Positions 1 through 9,249 of a stretch of DNA of 64,000 nucleotides are shown here, one piece after another; position 1 is the first letter of the stretch; each line of letters starts with the position of its first letter. The position numbers and the translations under genes were made by a program. The stretch lies in contig NZ_QMBP01000020.1 in the NCBI RefSeq assembly GCF_003289945.1, positions 1 through 64,000 on the forward strand, written 5' to 3'. The stretch is from Mesorhizobium hawassense. Its GTDB lineage: Bacteria; Pseudomonadota; Alphaproteobacteria; Rhizobiales; Rhizobiaceae. Below the pieces are notes generated by a model. It was not told the DNA's origin. It saw only the letters and a list, made by a program, of their open reading frames with translations, and did no database searches.

Positions 1-1
1 C

Positions 2-637
2 GGCATGGCCGCCTGGTGTGCCGTCATGCGCAAGGCGAACGGCTGGATGACCGATCGCAGGCAGGAAACCGCCGAGGCGGAGCGCCTGGCTCTGAAGGCC
101 GTGGATTTGGGCAGGGATGACGCGATCGCGCTTTCCCGGGGCGGGACCGCGCTCGCCTACGTGGTGGGCGACAACAACAGCGGGGCAGCCTTCATTGATC
201 GCGCGCTTGCGCTCAATCCGAACCTGGCTACCACGTGGCTATTCAGCGGCTGGGTCAGAGCCGACCTCGGCGATACTGAAACCTCACTCCGGCACCTGGC
301 GACCGCGATGCGCATGAGCCCAGTCGACCCGCTCATGTTCGACATGCAGAATGCGGTAGCAGTGGCTCATCTCTTCGCCGGTCGATTCGAGGAGGCATCA
401 TCTTGGGCTGAAAGGTCGTTGCGGGAAAAGCCGGACTTTTTGGGGTCGTTGCGCTTTGCGGCTGCAAGCTATGCTCTCGCCGGCCGAACCGAGGATGCGC
501 AAAAGGTCGTGAGCCGAATTCTCGGCCTCGATCCCGGCCAACGAATTTCCAATCTCGCCGACGTCGTTTCAACCAGCCGTCCGGCCGATATGGCTCTGCT
601 TGCAGAAGGTTTGCGAAAGGCGGGGCTGCCGGAATAA
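2..637 (+). CDS. TPR-repeat protein, C-terminal fragment (partial at window start)
   Basis: The reading frame is open to the first base, so the true start lies outside the window. About 210 residues are visible. They are helical repeats with TPR character, for example a block near ALALNPNLATTWLFSGW and another near ERSLREKPDFLGSLRFAA. Proteins with this kind of C-terminal TPR tail are often class III adenylate cyclases or winged-helix regulators. A cyclase follows on the opposite strand and another lies at 6 kb, so a signalling role is plausible, but the N-terminal domain that would decide it is not visible. It converges on the FHA-cyclase gene. Confidence 0.7.
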   Translation, partial: GMAAWCAVMRKANGWMTDRRQETAEAERLALKAVDLGRDDAIALSRGGTALAYVVGDNNSGAAFIDRALALNPNLATTWLFSGWVRADLGDTETSLRHLATAMRMSPVDPLMFDMQNAVAVAHLFAGRFEEASSWAERSLREKPDFLGSLRFAAASYALAGRTEDAQKVVSRILGLDPGQRISNLADVVSTSRPADMALLAEGLRKAGLPE

Positions 638-828
638 CGCAGCCGGGTTGGCGCTTTTCACCGTTTCACGGAAACGGCGAAAGGCGCTATCTCTTTGTTT
701 ATACGCAATCCCGAACGGAAAACCGCTCACACTTTTCCCGGAATGCTCCAAAGGGCAGTCAATAGGTGGGCCGCTGCATCGGCGGCGTCGGCGGACCAGC
801 TTGGCACCGGTAGCAGCTAGAAGTCCGG

Positions 829-1719
829 TCAGTCCGAGACAATTTCGTAGTGAAGAACCTGGGCGTCGCCGAGGGACGACTTCAGTCCAGGCGAGATGAC
901 GCCGGAGCCGAAGAGGAGAATATCTTCACGGCGTACGAAGACTTCATGGCCGGGTCCCATCGATACAAATGTGCCCGACGAGCTTCGCTCGACGAGCCGG
1001 GCCCTGCCATTCGAAACGGTGAAGGTCGCGTGATGCCTTGAAACCCAGGGCCGCTCGACGACGATATTGCATTCCTCAGACCGGCCGATGGTTACGGATT
1101 CGTTGTTTCGACAGGATCGCAACTGATCTCCATAGCGGATGACCAGATGGATCTGCCGCTGCGGGACGGAGCGTCTATCGGTGGTGGTGCCACGGGTGGT
1201 GATCTGAGTGCTGAGCACCCCATTGCCACTCCACAGGGTATAGACATCGAAGAGTTCCTGCTTCCCCTTGAAGTCCATTTTGTCGAGGAGCCGCAGGCTC
1301 TTGCGGCTGCCCGCGGAAAGGGCTTCGAAGAAGCTCTGGCTGATCAGCACCTCCCCGGGGTTGGCCGTGGTGGACAACCTTGCGGTGACATTGACAACGT
1401 CACCGAATACCGCGCCCCGCGCGCGAATGACCGTCCCGAAATGCAATCCGATTCGAGCGATCAACGGCCCTTTCGTCAGTTGGTGGCTGATTTGGCGGAC
1501 GGCCCTCAGCGCTGCCTCCGGGCTCTCGAAGAGGCTGAGTACGTCATCGCCCTTCGAGTAGATGAAATCACCGCCGTGTTGGGCGACGATCGCTCGCATT
1601 GCGTCCAGGCAATCCGAAACCTGCAGCAAAGCGGCATCGTCGCCGATGCGCTCATAGAGGGGCGTGCTGCCCACGACGTCAGCCAGGAGGACTGCGGCAA
1701 GAAGCGTTTCCTGATCCAT
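829..1719 (-). CDS. Class III adenylate/guanylate cyclase with C-terminal FHA domain
   Basis: The predicted 296-residue protein starts with a class III nucleotide cyclase domain. It has the metal-binding aspartate in LLADVVGST near residue 14 and a second acidic site in YSKGDDVLSLF near residue 55-60, followed by RIGLHFGTV and GDVVNVTARL. The last ~100 residues form an FHA domain, with SVTIGRSEECNIVV and then WVSRHHATF, the phosphothreonine-binding signature. No transmembrane segment is seen, so it is probably cytoplasmic. The start at MDQETLL (1719) is preferred because cyclase homology begins immediately after it; an upstream in-frame start at 1761 would add 14 unrelated residues. The fusion suggests cyclic-nucleotide synthesis linked to Ser/Thr phosphorylation. 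Product nucleotide (cAMP or cGMP) is not decided by the sequence. Confidence 0.88.
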   Translation of the reverse strand: MDQETLLAAVLLADVVGSTPLYERIGDDAALLQVSDCLDAMRAIVAQHGGDFIYSKGDDVLSLFESPEAALRAVRQISHQLTKGPLIARIGLHFGTVIRARGAVFGDVVNVTARLSTTANPGEVLISQSFFEALSAGSRKSLRLLDKMDFKGKQELFDVYTLWSGNGVLSTQITTRGTTTDRRSVPQRQIHLVIRYGDQLRSCRNNESVTIGRSEECNIVVERPWVSRHHATFTVSNGRARLVERSSSGTFVSMGPGHEVFVRREDILLFGSGVISPGLKSSLGDAQVLHYEIVSD

Positions 1720-1985
1720 CGATCTCGTATCCGCCCCGAGAGCGCAGCGTATATAACACACTAAGTTGCCTGCAACCTATCTCCTTGCGCGTTTGGGGGC
1801 CGGAGCGATTGCCGCGGACGGACAGCCTCTGCCTTCATTCATCCGCATCACCGTGACCGGCCGCGCCTCGCCCAATTTCGTTTCTAGCGGCCCCGTTCGA
1901 GCCAGGTGCCTTGTTCCGTGCCAATCGAGCCCGGCGAGAGGTCGACCTTCGGAAAGCTTGCCAGCTCAGTTGCGTGTGGCGTTCC

Positions 1986-3053
1986 TCACATCGGAAGCTC
2001 CGGGCTGTTCTCCGCGAAGTATTCATGGCTGTCAGCGTTGGATGTCGCTCTAGGTGGGTTCACGACCGCGAGCGCCTTGGCGCTGGTTTGACCATAGGCA
2101 AAGTCCCTCGTTGCGGCCACGATGCCGAAGTGACTCACTTCGTGTATGAGCGTTCCGGATCTGGAATCCGTTCCTTTCAGAGCGGCTGACCAGAACTTGC
2201 TACAGACAAAAATGTTGTAAGGCTGGTCCGGGTATACATACGCATAGTCGATTGGTTCACACTCGCTGCCGTGGCATCCAAATGTAATTGTCTTGTTTGC
2301 AAGAGCATCCGCAATCTTCGAGAAATTTCCAGTGGCCTTTGCGTACAGTCCTACGGTATGCGCCCCGAACCATGTCATATATCGTTGGGAACTGGGTTGC
2401 TGGGCCGGAGGCGTGCTCTGCAAGATCTGCAGGGCATTCGAGGCTATGATGTTTGCTTCCGCCAGCGCAGCGCCAAGATCATCCTGTTGAGAGCTGTCGC
2501 ATTGGTCGAATTTGGGCGCCGAGAGCGGCACTGCCCGTTGCGGAGGAATTCGACCCGACAGAAGCCTGAACGTGGCGGCGTTGCTCAAAACCTGCGCGCG
2601 TATCAGTTCACCCGGACGGCCAATCAGCAGACCCATGCCCTCCGTGTCGTAGGTAACCGCATAATTCCCGGCTTCATAGATGGCGTAGTACAAGGACAGA
2701 TCGACGGGCACCGTAACCGATTGCCCCGGTTCGATGGTGATAAAGTCGGCGTCAGTGGGCTCTCCTCGCTTCGCCAAACGGCCTATGTACTGAATTGGCT
2801 GCGACCCCCTCGCCACTGAAAATATGTCGCCGGAGACGCCGTTGATTGGCGTGGTCCAACTGAGCACCCTGATCGGGCTGCGTGACCGGTTCGTGAGAGT
2901 AAAGTCAATAACTAGGGGGGTATCGTTTCCATAAGAAGGCAGGCGCGATTGCAGAACTATCTCAATTTCCTGATTCTGCTGTGCAAACGCCAAAGGAATA
3001 ATGCTGAAGAACGATGAAAGGAACAATACCATATTTCGAACGAAACTCGGCAC
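1986..3053 (-). CDS. Secreted aspzincin-type (M35-like) metallopeptidase
   Basis: The 355-residue protein begins with a clear Sec signal peptide (hydrophobic run, cleavage near AFA-QQ at residue 24). A middle region of about 25-170 looks like a beta-rich propeptide. The C-terminal catalytic region contains HEVSH (H304, E305, H308), the zinc HExxH motif, followed by ATRDFAYG with D317 as the likely third ligand. HExxH plus a downstream D-x-x-YG motif is the aspzincin (deuterolysin / peptidyl-Lys metalloendopeptidase) signature. Cysteines at about 185, 260, 265 and 284 fit an exported disulfide-bonded enzyme. Base composition is AT-richer than the neighbours, which hints at horizontal acquisition. 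Substrate unknown. Confidence 0.85.
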   Translation of the reverse strand: MPSFVRNMVLFLSSFFSIIPLAFAQQNQEIEIVLQSRLPSYGNDTPLVIDFTLTNRSRSPIRVLSWTTPINGVSGDIFSVARGSQPIQYIGRLAKRGEPTDADFITIEPGQSVTVPVDLSLYYAIYEAGNYAVTYDTEGMGLLIGRPGELIRAQVLSNAATFRLLSGRIPPQRAVPLSAPKFDQCDSSQQDDLGAALAEANIIASNALQILQSTPPAQQPSSQRYMTWFGAHTVGLYAKATGNFSKIADALANKTITFGCHGSECEPIDYAYVYPDQPYNIFVCSKFWSAALKGTDSRSGTLIHEVSHFGIVAATRDFAYGQTSAKALAVVNPPRATSNADSHEYFAENSPELPM

Positions 3054-3326
3054 TTTATGCTCCTATCTAACTATGGTTAAACTTGATTTTTCACCTATGT
3101 TATTTTTATTTTCCCGTAACGCACCGAAATCGCCCGCAGCCTGCCTGGCGATTAGGAATGAAATTGCTGCGGATCGAAGAATGTAACTTACCGCAAATTC
3201 AAAAATTCAGGAACGCGGAATTGTGCCCGCAAGCCTCGGATGCCACCGATTTCGGCTGACACCTTTTTGGGGGATGTATAAGATGAATGGGTACTTTCCC
3301 ATCAAGCTCCATTTGAGGGGGCCACC
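3054..3326. promoter_or_regulatory. AT-rich divergent intergenic region
   Basis: This 273-bp gap separates two divergently transcribed secreted-protein genes and is visibly richer in A and T than the rest of the window, with runs such as TTATTTTTATTTTCC around 3100. It presumably holds both promoters. A purine-rich GAGGGGGCC just before 3327 can serve as ribosome binding site for the plus-strand gene. No palindromic operator was recognised. Confidence 0.4.
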
Positions 3327-3953
3327 ATGAGCGAGCATTGGAAAGGCATAATCACCAACCGTGCGATTTTGAGGAATTTTGCCCTGGTTTGTGGGCTCTG
3401 CCTCGCTTTCGGCGGCACCGCTTTAGCTGATTCATGCGGAACACCAGCTAGCAAAGGTTGGGACATAAAGAATCCTCCGGCCGACGATCGCCAGGCAATT
3501 GAAGATGTTTTGTCCCGCTACGCATTGACGATCGATGAAAGAGACGCAGCAGCGTTCGCTGGCCTCTTTGCCGTTCCGAAATCGTCTTATTATGAGATGT
3601 GCAATACTGGGGGTTCCGTGTTCAGGTTGACGCTCGGTCTAGATCCGACGTCACCAGACGATCTTCTCACGCAGATGGGAATAATAGTGCAGGAACTGGA
3701 GACCGATCACCTCCAGACTCGACATTTTGTGACCAACACCTTGTTCCATGTTGACAAGACGGGTAAGACGGCGAACACCAGATCGGCAGTCCTGGTCACT
3801 GTGCAAGACTCCCACTCTCCGATGCCGAGCCTCGACTATTCGGCGGATGTTCGGGCGACCCTCGTAAAGGGGGGCGACGACCAGTGGCTATTTCAATCGC
3901 TTACTGTCCACGCCGACTATTCTGCTGGTTCTGTCGCAGCCAAGAAGCGATGA
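3327..3953 (+). CDS. Secreted SnoaL-like (NTF2-fold) protein
   Basis: The 208-residue protein has a long N-region and then a hydrophobic signal segment ending near TALA-DS at about residue 35. The mature part contains DRQAIEDVLSRYALTIDERD and then a beta-rich half ending in WLFQSLTVHADYS, the pattern of SnoaL-like NTF2-fold proteins. The family ranges from cyclases to simple ligand-binding proteins, so no substrate can be assigned. It lies 48 bp before the two-haem-motif gene on the same strand, and both products are predicted to leave the cytoplasm, so the two may be co-expressed. Confidence 0.75.
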   Translation: MSEHWKGIITNRAILRNFALVCGLCLAFGGTALADSCGTPASKGWDIKNPPADDRQAIEDVLSRYALTIDERDAAAFAGLFAVPKSSYYEMCNTGGSVFRLTLGLDPTSPDDLLTQMGIIVQELETDHLQTRHFVTNTLFHVDKTGKTANTRSAVLVTVQDSHSPMPSLDYSADVRATLVKGGDDQWLFQSLTVHADYSAGSVAAKKR

Positions 3954-4001
3954 CGCCCAAAGATCGGCCATGGGCTCACTGGCACGCCGCAGTGGGCTGA
4001 A

Positions 4002-5861
4002 ATGCGTTCCGTTGCGCTGATCGCTGCTGTCCTCGGCGTTGCGTTTCTCCTGTTGTCCGGGGCGGTCGGGCTTCGACATGTGGCTTTCGTGTCGACGCCG
4101 CAAGCCGGTGAGCGGCAAGGCTCCGATCAGGACGACCTGGATTCGAAGTCGTTCGCCGACGCCGTCACGCGATGGAACCCCGACATTTTCTGGGCACCGG
4201 CCTCCAAGAGCGCCGACGTCGTAACCAGGTCTGGCGATGAAGCGCGGGCGGTGTTCGGTCCTATTCCCGACGGCGATTGCGACAGCGAGCAGATGAAGGT
4301 CATCCCGGTGGAAGTTGACGGCAATGTCGTGGACCTCGAGCCCAATCCGATGAAACCGGGCCATCCGCTGGAGTTCGAGCACCGGAATGAAAGCGGAAAG
4401 GTGGTCAAATGGACGGCGACATTGCCCAAATGCGACAAGCCTTCGCTGACCGGCAGCACGACCTACTGTGGGCTGAACTCACGTGTCGTAAGGGTCGTGC
4501 GCGGCAACGTTGAATGGCTGTTCCTCTGCAGGAAATCCAACTTTAGCCAGGAGGTCAGCACCGATCCCTACTGGACGCGGTCGGATCCGAGGTTTTCTGT
4601 CTTCGGCACCATCGGGTTCAATCGGAAATCCGGAGAAATTGTCTTCTTCGACGGCCGCAAGGACCGGAGCGAGTTCGATTGGTCAAAGCCCTTCATTCCG
4701 CCGGGCGGGCGCAACTATTCCGACGAAGTCGGAAGGGCCGAGGCGAAGAAAATCTACGATCCGACGTTTCAGATTTCGTGCCATGCATGCCATGACAACA
4801 AAAGCCCTTATGTGATCGATCCGCACATTGAACAGAGCAGGGTCGGTTTCCGTTCAGCCGGCGATTCCAGATCGACCGCCTTCAGCCTGGGAGATTTTCT
4901 ACCGGATCGGCCGCGGTTGCCGGGCGCGCCGTTCCGCGTGGTCGGCTCCAGCTACACCGGCACCTACCGCAATGAACTTAGCCAGGCCAGGACGGTTGAA
5001 GATCCGACGGGCAACTGCACAAGCTGCCACACGCTTACCACACAAGTCACGGGCCGCCGTTTTGCCGCGGACGCAGCGGGGCATGAGCCGACGGTCACGT
5101 CGCCAAGCTGGGTCCAATTGCTCGAGCTGAACGAGGAACAGATCGTCTACGCCGAGATAGCCGCGCACCGGACGGACTGGGCGAACGGCGGCGGCATCCA
5201 TCCCTGGATGTTGCCAGGGTCCGGCAATGACCTGTCCTCCGGCGCGCCGCCGCTGAGCCTGGAGGACTGGCGGAAGCTGAGCGACTGTTTGTGGGGAGCA
5301 GGCGGTGCTGAATGTGGCTACCGCCCGCTCTACACGCGCTGCCCGGCGCCGGAGGCGCAGGATGAAGGCTCTTTGCTCGCCGATGCCAAGATTCAGGTTT
5401 TGCCTCCACCCCCCGGAGCGGAGGTGAACACGCGTATTCTTCGTGTAAGCTGGACCTTTCGCAACAGCTACGGCGGTGTTCCGGAGCGCGACGATATCAG
5501 GATCAATGTCGCAGTCGGCGCGGGCGCCATTCCGGCAACCGGAGATCCGCCGCAAAGCGGTCAATATCCTAGCATCGAGCAGGCAAAGGGTACCGACGTC
5601 GAAGCCATCTCCGGTCCAGTCGGTTCATCCGGCTCCAGCTTGCTGATCCAGAACGTTTCGTTTGCCGGTCACACGAAGTGGAGCGATCCGACGCCGTCGA
5701 TGTTGCCGCGCAGCTTCCAGATCGACCTGCCCGGCGAGTGCAATCGACGCACCTTGATCCGCCTGGTGCCCAAACGGTTCTGCTTCGACCAGAGCGAGGC
5801 GGCATTCAGTGAGGCAGACCATTTGATCTACGCCGATGTTCAGTGTGGCGAGCTTCGATGA
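4002..5861 (+). CDS. Exported or membrane-anchored protein with two CxxCH haem motifs, unknown function
   Basis: The 619-residue product starts with an uncleaved anchor or signal segment (residues 4-24). It contains two c-type haem attachment motifs, CHACH at residues 260-264 and CTSCH at 339-343, about 75 residues apart. The region before them (about 45-250) contains several cysteines and aromatic-rich stretches such as GNVEWLFLC and DPYWTRSDP, and does not match a family I can name. The C-terminal third (about 460-619) looks beta-rich. Covalent haem binding in the periplasm is a family-level inference from the motifs. It could be a periplasmic electron carrier or a haem-containing oxidoreductase. 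The start at 4002 is the only ATG that precedes the hydrophobic segment closely. Confidence 0.7.
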   Translation: MRSVALIAAVLGVAFLLLSGAVGLRHVAFVSTPQAGERQGSDQDDLDSKSFADAVTRWNPDIFWAPASKSADVVTRSGDEARAVFGPIPDGDCDSEQMKVIPVEVDGNVVDLEPNPMKPGHPLEFEHRNESGKVVKWTATLPKCDKPSLTGSTTYCGLNSRVVRVVRGNVEWLFLCRKSNFSQEVSTDPYWTRSDPRFSVFGTIGFNRKSGEIVFFDGRKDRSEFDWSKPFIPPGGRNYSDEVGRAEAKKIYDPTFQISCHACHDNKSPYVIDPHIEQSRVGFRSAGDSRSTAFSLGDFLPDRPRLPGAPFRVVGSSYTGTYRNELSQARTVEDPTGNCTSCHTLTTQVTGRRFAADAAGHEPTVTSPSWVQLLELNEEQIVYAEIAAHRTDWANGGGIHPWMLPGSGNDLSSGAPPLSLEDWRKLSDCLWGAGGAECGYRPLYTRCPAPEAQDEGSLLADAKIQVLPPPPGAEVNTRILRVSWTFRNSYGGVPERDDIRINVAVGAGAIPATGDPPQSGQYPSIEQAKGTDVEAISGPVGSSGSSLLIQNVSFAGHTKWSDPTPSMLPRSFQIDLPGECNRRTLIRLVPKRFCFDQSEAAFSEADHLIYADVQCGELR

Positions 5862-5941
5862 TCCGCTTTGACGCGATCGAAAGCGGCTGGTGACCGCCGG
5901 GATTTGCGATAACATGACCGGGCGCTAGATGGTCGCCGCAC

Positions 5942-5962
5942 CAAGGAGGGTCCCGGAGCTTG
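5942..5962 (+). promoter_or_regulatory. Strong ribosome binding site deciding a TTG start
   Basis: The sequence AAGGAGGG at 5942-5949 is a near-perfect Shine-Dalgarno match. It stands 10 bases before TTG at 5960-5962, which begins the frame encoding the cyclase domain. No ATG or GTG occurs in that frame between this site and the conserved cyclase core, so TTG is the best-supported start. Confidence 0.65.
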
Positions 5963-8900
5963 ACCACGCCGGTTCCATTGGCTGGCCCGATTTTGCCGAG
6001 CAGCCCGGCGAAGTCTGTTGCGGAGCGGCGTTATCTCACCATCCTGTTTTGCGATATGGTGGGGTCGACCGAATATGCCGACCGCCTGGATCCCGAGGAT
6101 TTCCAGCGCCTGATCGAGAGCTTTCTGCATACCTGCAGCAGCGTCGTCCAGCGCCGCAAGGGAGTGACGGCCAGTTACATCGGCGACGCCATCCAGGCCT
6201 ATTTCGGTTATCCGATAGCTGGCGAGGACGACAGCGAGTTCGCGGTGCTGGCGGCACTGGAGATCGTCGATGCGGTGGCCACCATCTCGGCAAAACAGGG
6301 ATATCCGCTGCAAGTGAGGGTGGGTATCGCGAGCGGCCAGGTCGTGGTGGGGGAGTTCGTCGGCGCGCCGAGCGGCGTGTCCACCGTCGCTTTCGGCCAC
6401 GTCGCACATCTGGCGGCGCGGCTGCAGGTACTGGCCAAGTCGAATAGGATCCTCGTCGACGCGTCGACCTTCGAGGCCGCGAGCGGCGCGATTGATTTCA
6501 CCACGTTCGGCAAGCATGAGCTGAAGGGATTCGCCGAGCCGGTCCAGATCTGGCAGGTGCAGCGGCAGCGCATGGTGCCGACCCGCTTTGCAAAGCGCGC
6601 GCATATGACCAAGCTGTGCGGCCGCAATGCCGAATTGCGACTGTTGATGGAGCACTGGGAGACCGTCGTGCGCGACAGGCACGGCAATGCGGTGTGGGTT
6701 TCGGGAGAGTCGGGGATCGGCAAATCCCGGTTGCTCAATGAAGTCCAGCAGCGGTTGCGCAGCTTTCCGCAACTGACCATGCAATGTTCTCCGACCTTTG
6801 AGAACAGCACCCTTTATCCATTCCTCGCCGAGTTGCAGCGGATCGCAACGATCGAGGACGCTGACTCGACGGAAGAAAAGCTGCGGAAGCTCAGCAACGC
6901 ATTGTTGATCGGCTCGGTGTACAGCGACGTCGCGCTGGCGATCTTCTCGGGCCTGCTCGGCATACCTGCGACCAGGCCGGACAGGCTCGACGGGATAAGC
7001 GCCGACCGACAGCGCAACATCGCAGAGCAAGCGCTGATGGATATGGTCGGTTATCTGGCGCGTACCACGCCGATCCTGATCCTGTTCGAAGATGAGCAAT
7101 GGGCCGACGCGACCTCGCGCGAGCTTCTCGACAAAATCGTTGCCAGCCTGGCTTCGACGCCTGCGCTGTTGCTCGTATCGAGCAGGAACAACGCAACCGT
7201 TCCATGGTTCGACAGGCCGGATGCGCATCACATCAGGCTTGAAGCGCTCGGACGCGAAGATGCCGAGGCGATTGTCCATGACATCAGTCCGAACGCGCTC
7301 GCCGCCGATGTTTCAGCGGTGCTCGATCGCGGTGAAGGCGTCCCGCTCTACATCGAAGAGCTTGCTCGGAGCGTGGTCGAAACCGGGTTGCGGCTGGAAG
7401 CGCCCCAGCCGAAGCGTTCGTCTCATACGAACAACATTCCAAACTCCCTGCAGTTCTCACTGCTTGCCCGCCTCGACAGGCTGGGACCCGCCAAGGAAGT
7501 TGCGCAGATCGCAGCGGCGATCGGCCGCAAGTTCGATTTCGACATACTGCGCGAAATTTGTGATTGGCCGGAAGCGGAGTTGCGCGCCGCGGTTGGCGAC
7601 CTGATGGGCACGGGGCTGATCGTAGCCGAGCGGGGCACGGCCGGCGCGGGCTTTTCGTTCACGCACGTGCTGCTGCAGCAGGCGGCCAAAGGCACGATGC
7701 TCCACGAACGCGCGCAGCAGACTCACCGATTGATCGCCGAATGTATCGAACTGCGCGACCACAACGCGGCCTTTGCCCGTCCCGAAGTGCTGGCTGAACA
7801 TTTCGCCGACGCGGGTCTGTTCGATCGCGCCGCTGACTACTGGCTATTGGCAGGGGTGAAGGCGGCTAAGACTTGGGCGAAAGCTGACGCAGTGCGTATT
7901 TTCAGGAAGGGCCTCGAAGCCGCGAAGCTCCTGCCTGAATCCGACGATCGCAGCCGCAGGCTTCTTCGCTTCGAACTGGAGCTGGGCGACGTGCTATACG
8001 CCGCGCAAGGCTACGTGACGGGCGAAGGCAGTGCCGCATATCAGCGGGCCATAGCACTGAGCGGGAAACTTGGCGAACCGGAAGCGACGATCAGGGCGCT
8101 CGACGGGCTTTTCGGCACCCATTTCAACTCGGGCCAGTTTGGCAAGGCCCTTGCGGCGAGCGATGAGTTAATTCGGGTCGGCGAGCAAGGCGGCTACCTG
8201 AACGCGCTCGTCATAGGTTTGCAATTCAAGGGGATGACCCTGTTCTGTCAGGGCGAGTTGGTGGCGGCCCGGCAATATCTCGAGCACGCTCTCAGCCACA
8301 AGGACAGTGCGGACAAGGTCGGCAGCGACTTCCCGAGCATGGCCATGATCTACCTTTCCTGGACCTTGCATATTCTGGGCTACCGCCATCAAGCGCTGAA
8401 ACTCTACCGCGAGGCGGAGGCGACCGTTCGGCTGCAGTCCGCATATCGCTTGGCCGCTTGCCTGGGAAACGGGTGCGTGTTGTTCGCCTTCCGCGAAGAG
8501 AGCAGCTTGATCGCTGAACTGGCGGATGAACTCCTGCCGCTGGCGCAGGAAAATGGCTTCAATCTCTGGGAGAGGGTGGCGCGCTTTTTTGGCGGCCTGG
8601 CTGCATCTGCCCTTGATGACAGTCCGGGGGGAAATCACATGATGGCATTGACCGAAAGTGACCTTGAAGATCAGGAGGTCGACAAGTCGTGCTATTTAGG
8701 TTTGCTCGCCAAGGCTTTCATGAACTCCGGGCAATTCGACATGGCGGCGGAGACCGCTGAGAAAGGTCTGCGCGAGGCCGAAAAAATCGGCGAGCATTAC
8801 TTTACAGCTGCCCTGCTTCGCATTCGCGGTGAGATCGAACTTGCAAATGGAGCAGGAGACAGAGCGGCGGAGACTTCTTTCCGCGAGGCAATTGCCTTTG

Positions 8901-9043
8901 CGCGGCAGCAGAGCGCCAGGAGTTGGGAGTTGCAGGCAACCAACAGCCTCGCGAAGCTATTGCGGTCACAGGGTAGGTTCGACGAGGCTCGTGCTGAATT
9001 GCGGGAGGTCAACGATTGGTTCATCGCAGCAGACGTGGCGTAG
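5960..9043 (+). CDS. Class III adenylate cyclase-AAA ATPase-TPR signalling protein
   Basis: This 1027-residue protein has three parts. Residues about 20-200 are a class III cyclase domain, with metal-binding D32 in LFCDMVGSTEYADR and D76 in YIGDAIQAYFGYP. Residues about 220-600 are a STAND/AAA-like ATPase with Walker A GESGIGKS at 249-256 and a Walker B-like ILILFEDEQWAD. The remainder is helical and TPR-like (for example residues near AETAEKGLREAEKIGEHY). This architecture matches the large family of cyclase/predictive-ATPase proteins that are expanded in rhizobia. No membrane segment is seen. The ATPase module may sense a ligand and gate cyclase activity; the signal is unknown. Confidence 0.9.
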   Translation: MTTPVPLAGPILPSSPAKSVAERRYLTILFCDMVGSTEYADRLDPEDFQRLIESFLHTCSSVVQRRKGVTASYIGDAIQAYFGYPIAGEDDSEFAVLAALEIVDAVATISAKQGYPLQVRVGIASGQVVVGEFVGAPSGVSTVAFGHVAHLAARLQVLAKSNRILVDASTFEAASGAIDFTTFGKHELKGFAEPVQIWQVQRQRMVPTRFAKRAHMTKLCGRNAELRLLMEHWETVVRDRHGNAVWVSGESGIGKSRLLNEVQQRLRSFPQLTMQCSPTFENSTLYPFLAELQRIATIEDADSTEEKLRKLSNALLIGSVYSDVALAIFSGLLGIPATRPDRLDGISADRQRNIAEQALMDMVGYLARTTPILILFEDEQWADATSRELLDKIVASLASTPALLLVSSRNNATVPWFDRPDAHHIRLEALGREDAEAIVHDISPNALAADVSAVLDRGEGVPLYIEELARSVVETGLRLEAPQPKRSSHTNNIPNSLQFSLLARLDRLGPAKEVAQIAAAIGRKFDFDILREICDWPEAELRAAVGDLMGTGLIVAERGTAGAGFSFTHVLLQQAAKGTMLHERAQQTHRLIAECIELRDHNAAFARPEVLAEHFADAGLFDRAADYWLLAGVKAAKTWAKADAVRIFRKGLEAAKLLPESDDRSRRLLRFELELGDVLYAAQGYVTGEGSAAYQRAIALSGKLGEPEATIRALDGLFGTHFNSGQFGKALAASDELIRVGEQGGYLNALVIGLQFKGMTLFCQGELVAARQYLEHALSHKDSADKVGSDFPSMAMIYLSWTLHILGYRHQALKLYREAEATVRLQSAYRLAACLGNGCVLFAFREESSLIAELADELLPLAQENGFNLWERVARFFGGLAASALDDSPGGNHMMALTESDLEDQEVDKSCYLGLLAKAFMNSGQFDMAAETAEKGLREAEKIGEHYFTAALLRIRGEIELANGAGDRAAETSFREAIAFARQQSARSWELQATNSLAKLLRSQGRFDEARAELREVNDWFIAADVA

Positions 9044-9249
9044 CCAATGGGGGCATCACGTGTCTGCCGGCAGCTCGACGAGCGCAGCTCCGGCCAGGAA
9101 GGCCCGGCGCAACCACGACTACAGTCTTACGCCGACCAATGTCCGCGTTCGGATAGCAATGGCTAGCTTGAGGCGCAGAGCTGTCGTTCATGCCTTGGCA
9201 GAAGCCATCTTCGGATCAAGCTCAGCCGTTCCGGCCAACCGGGCTTGCT

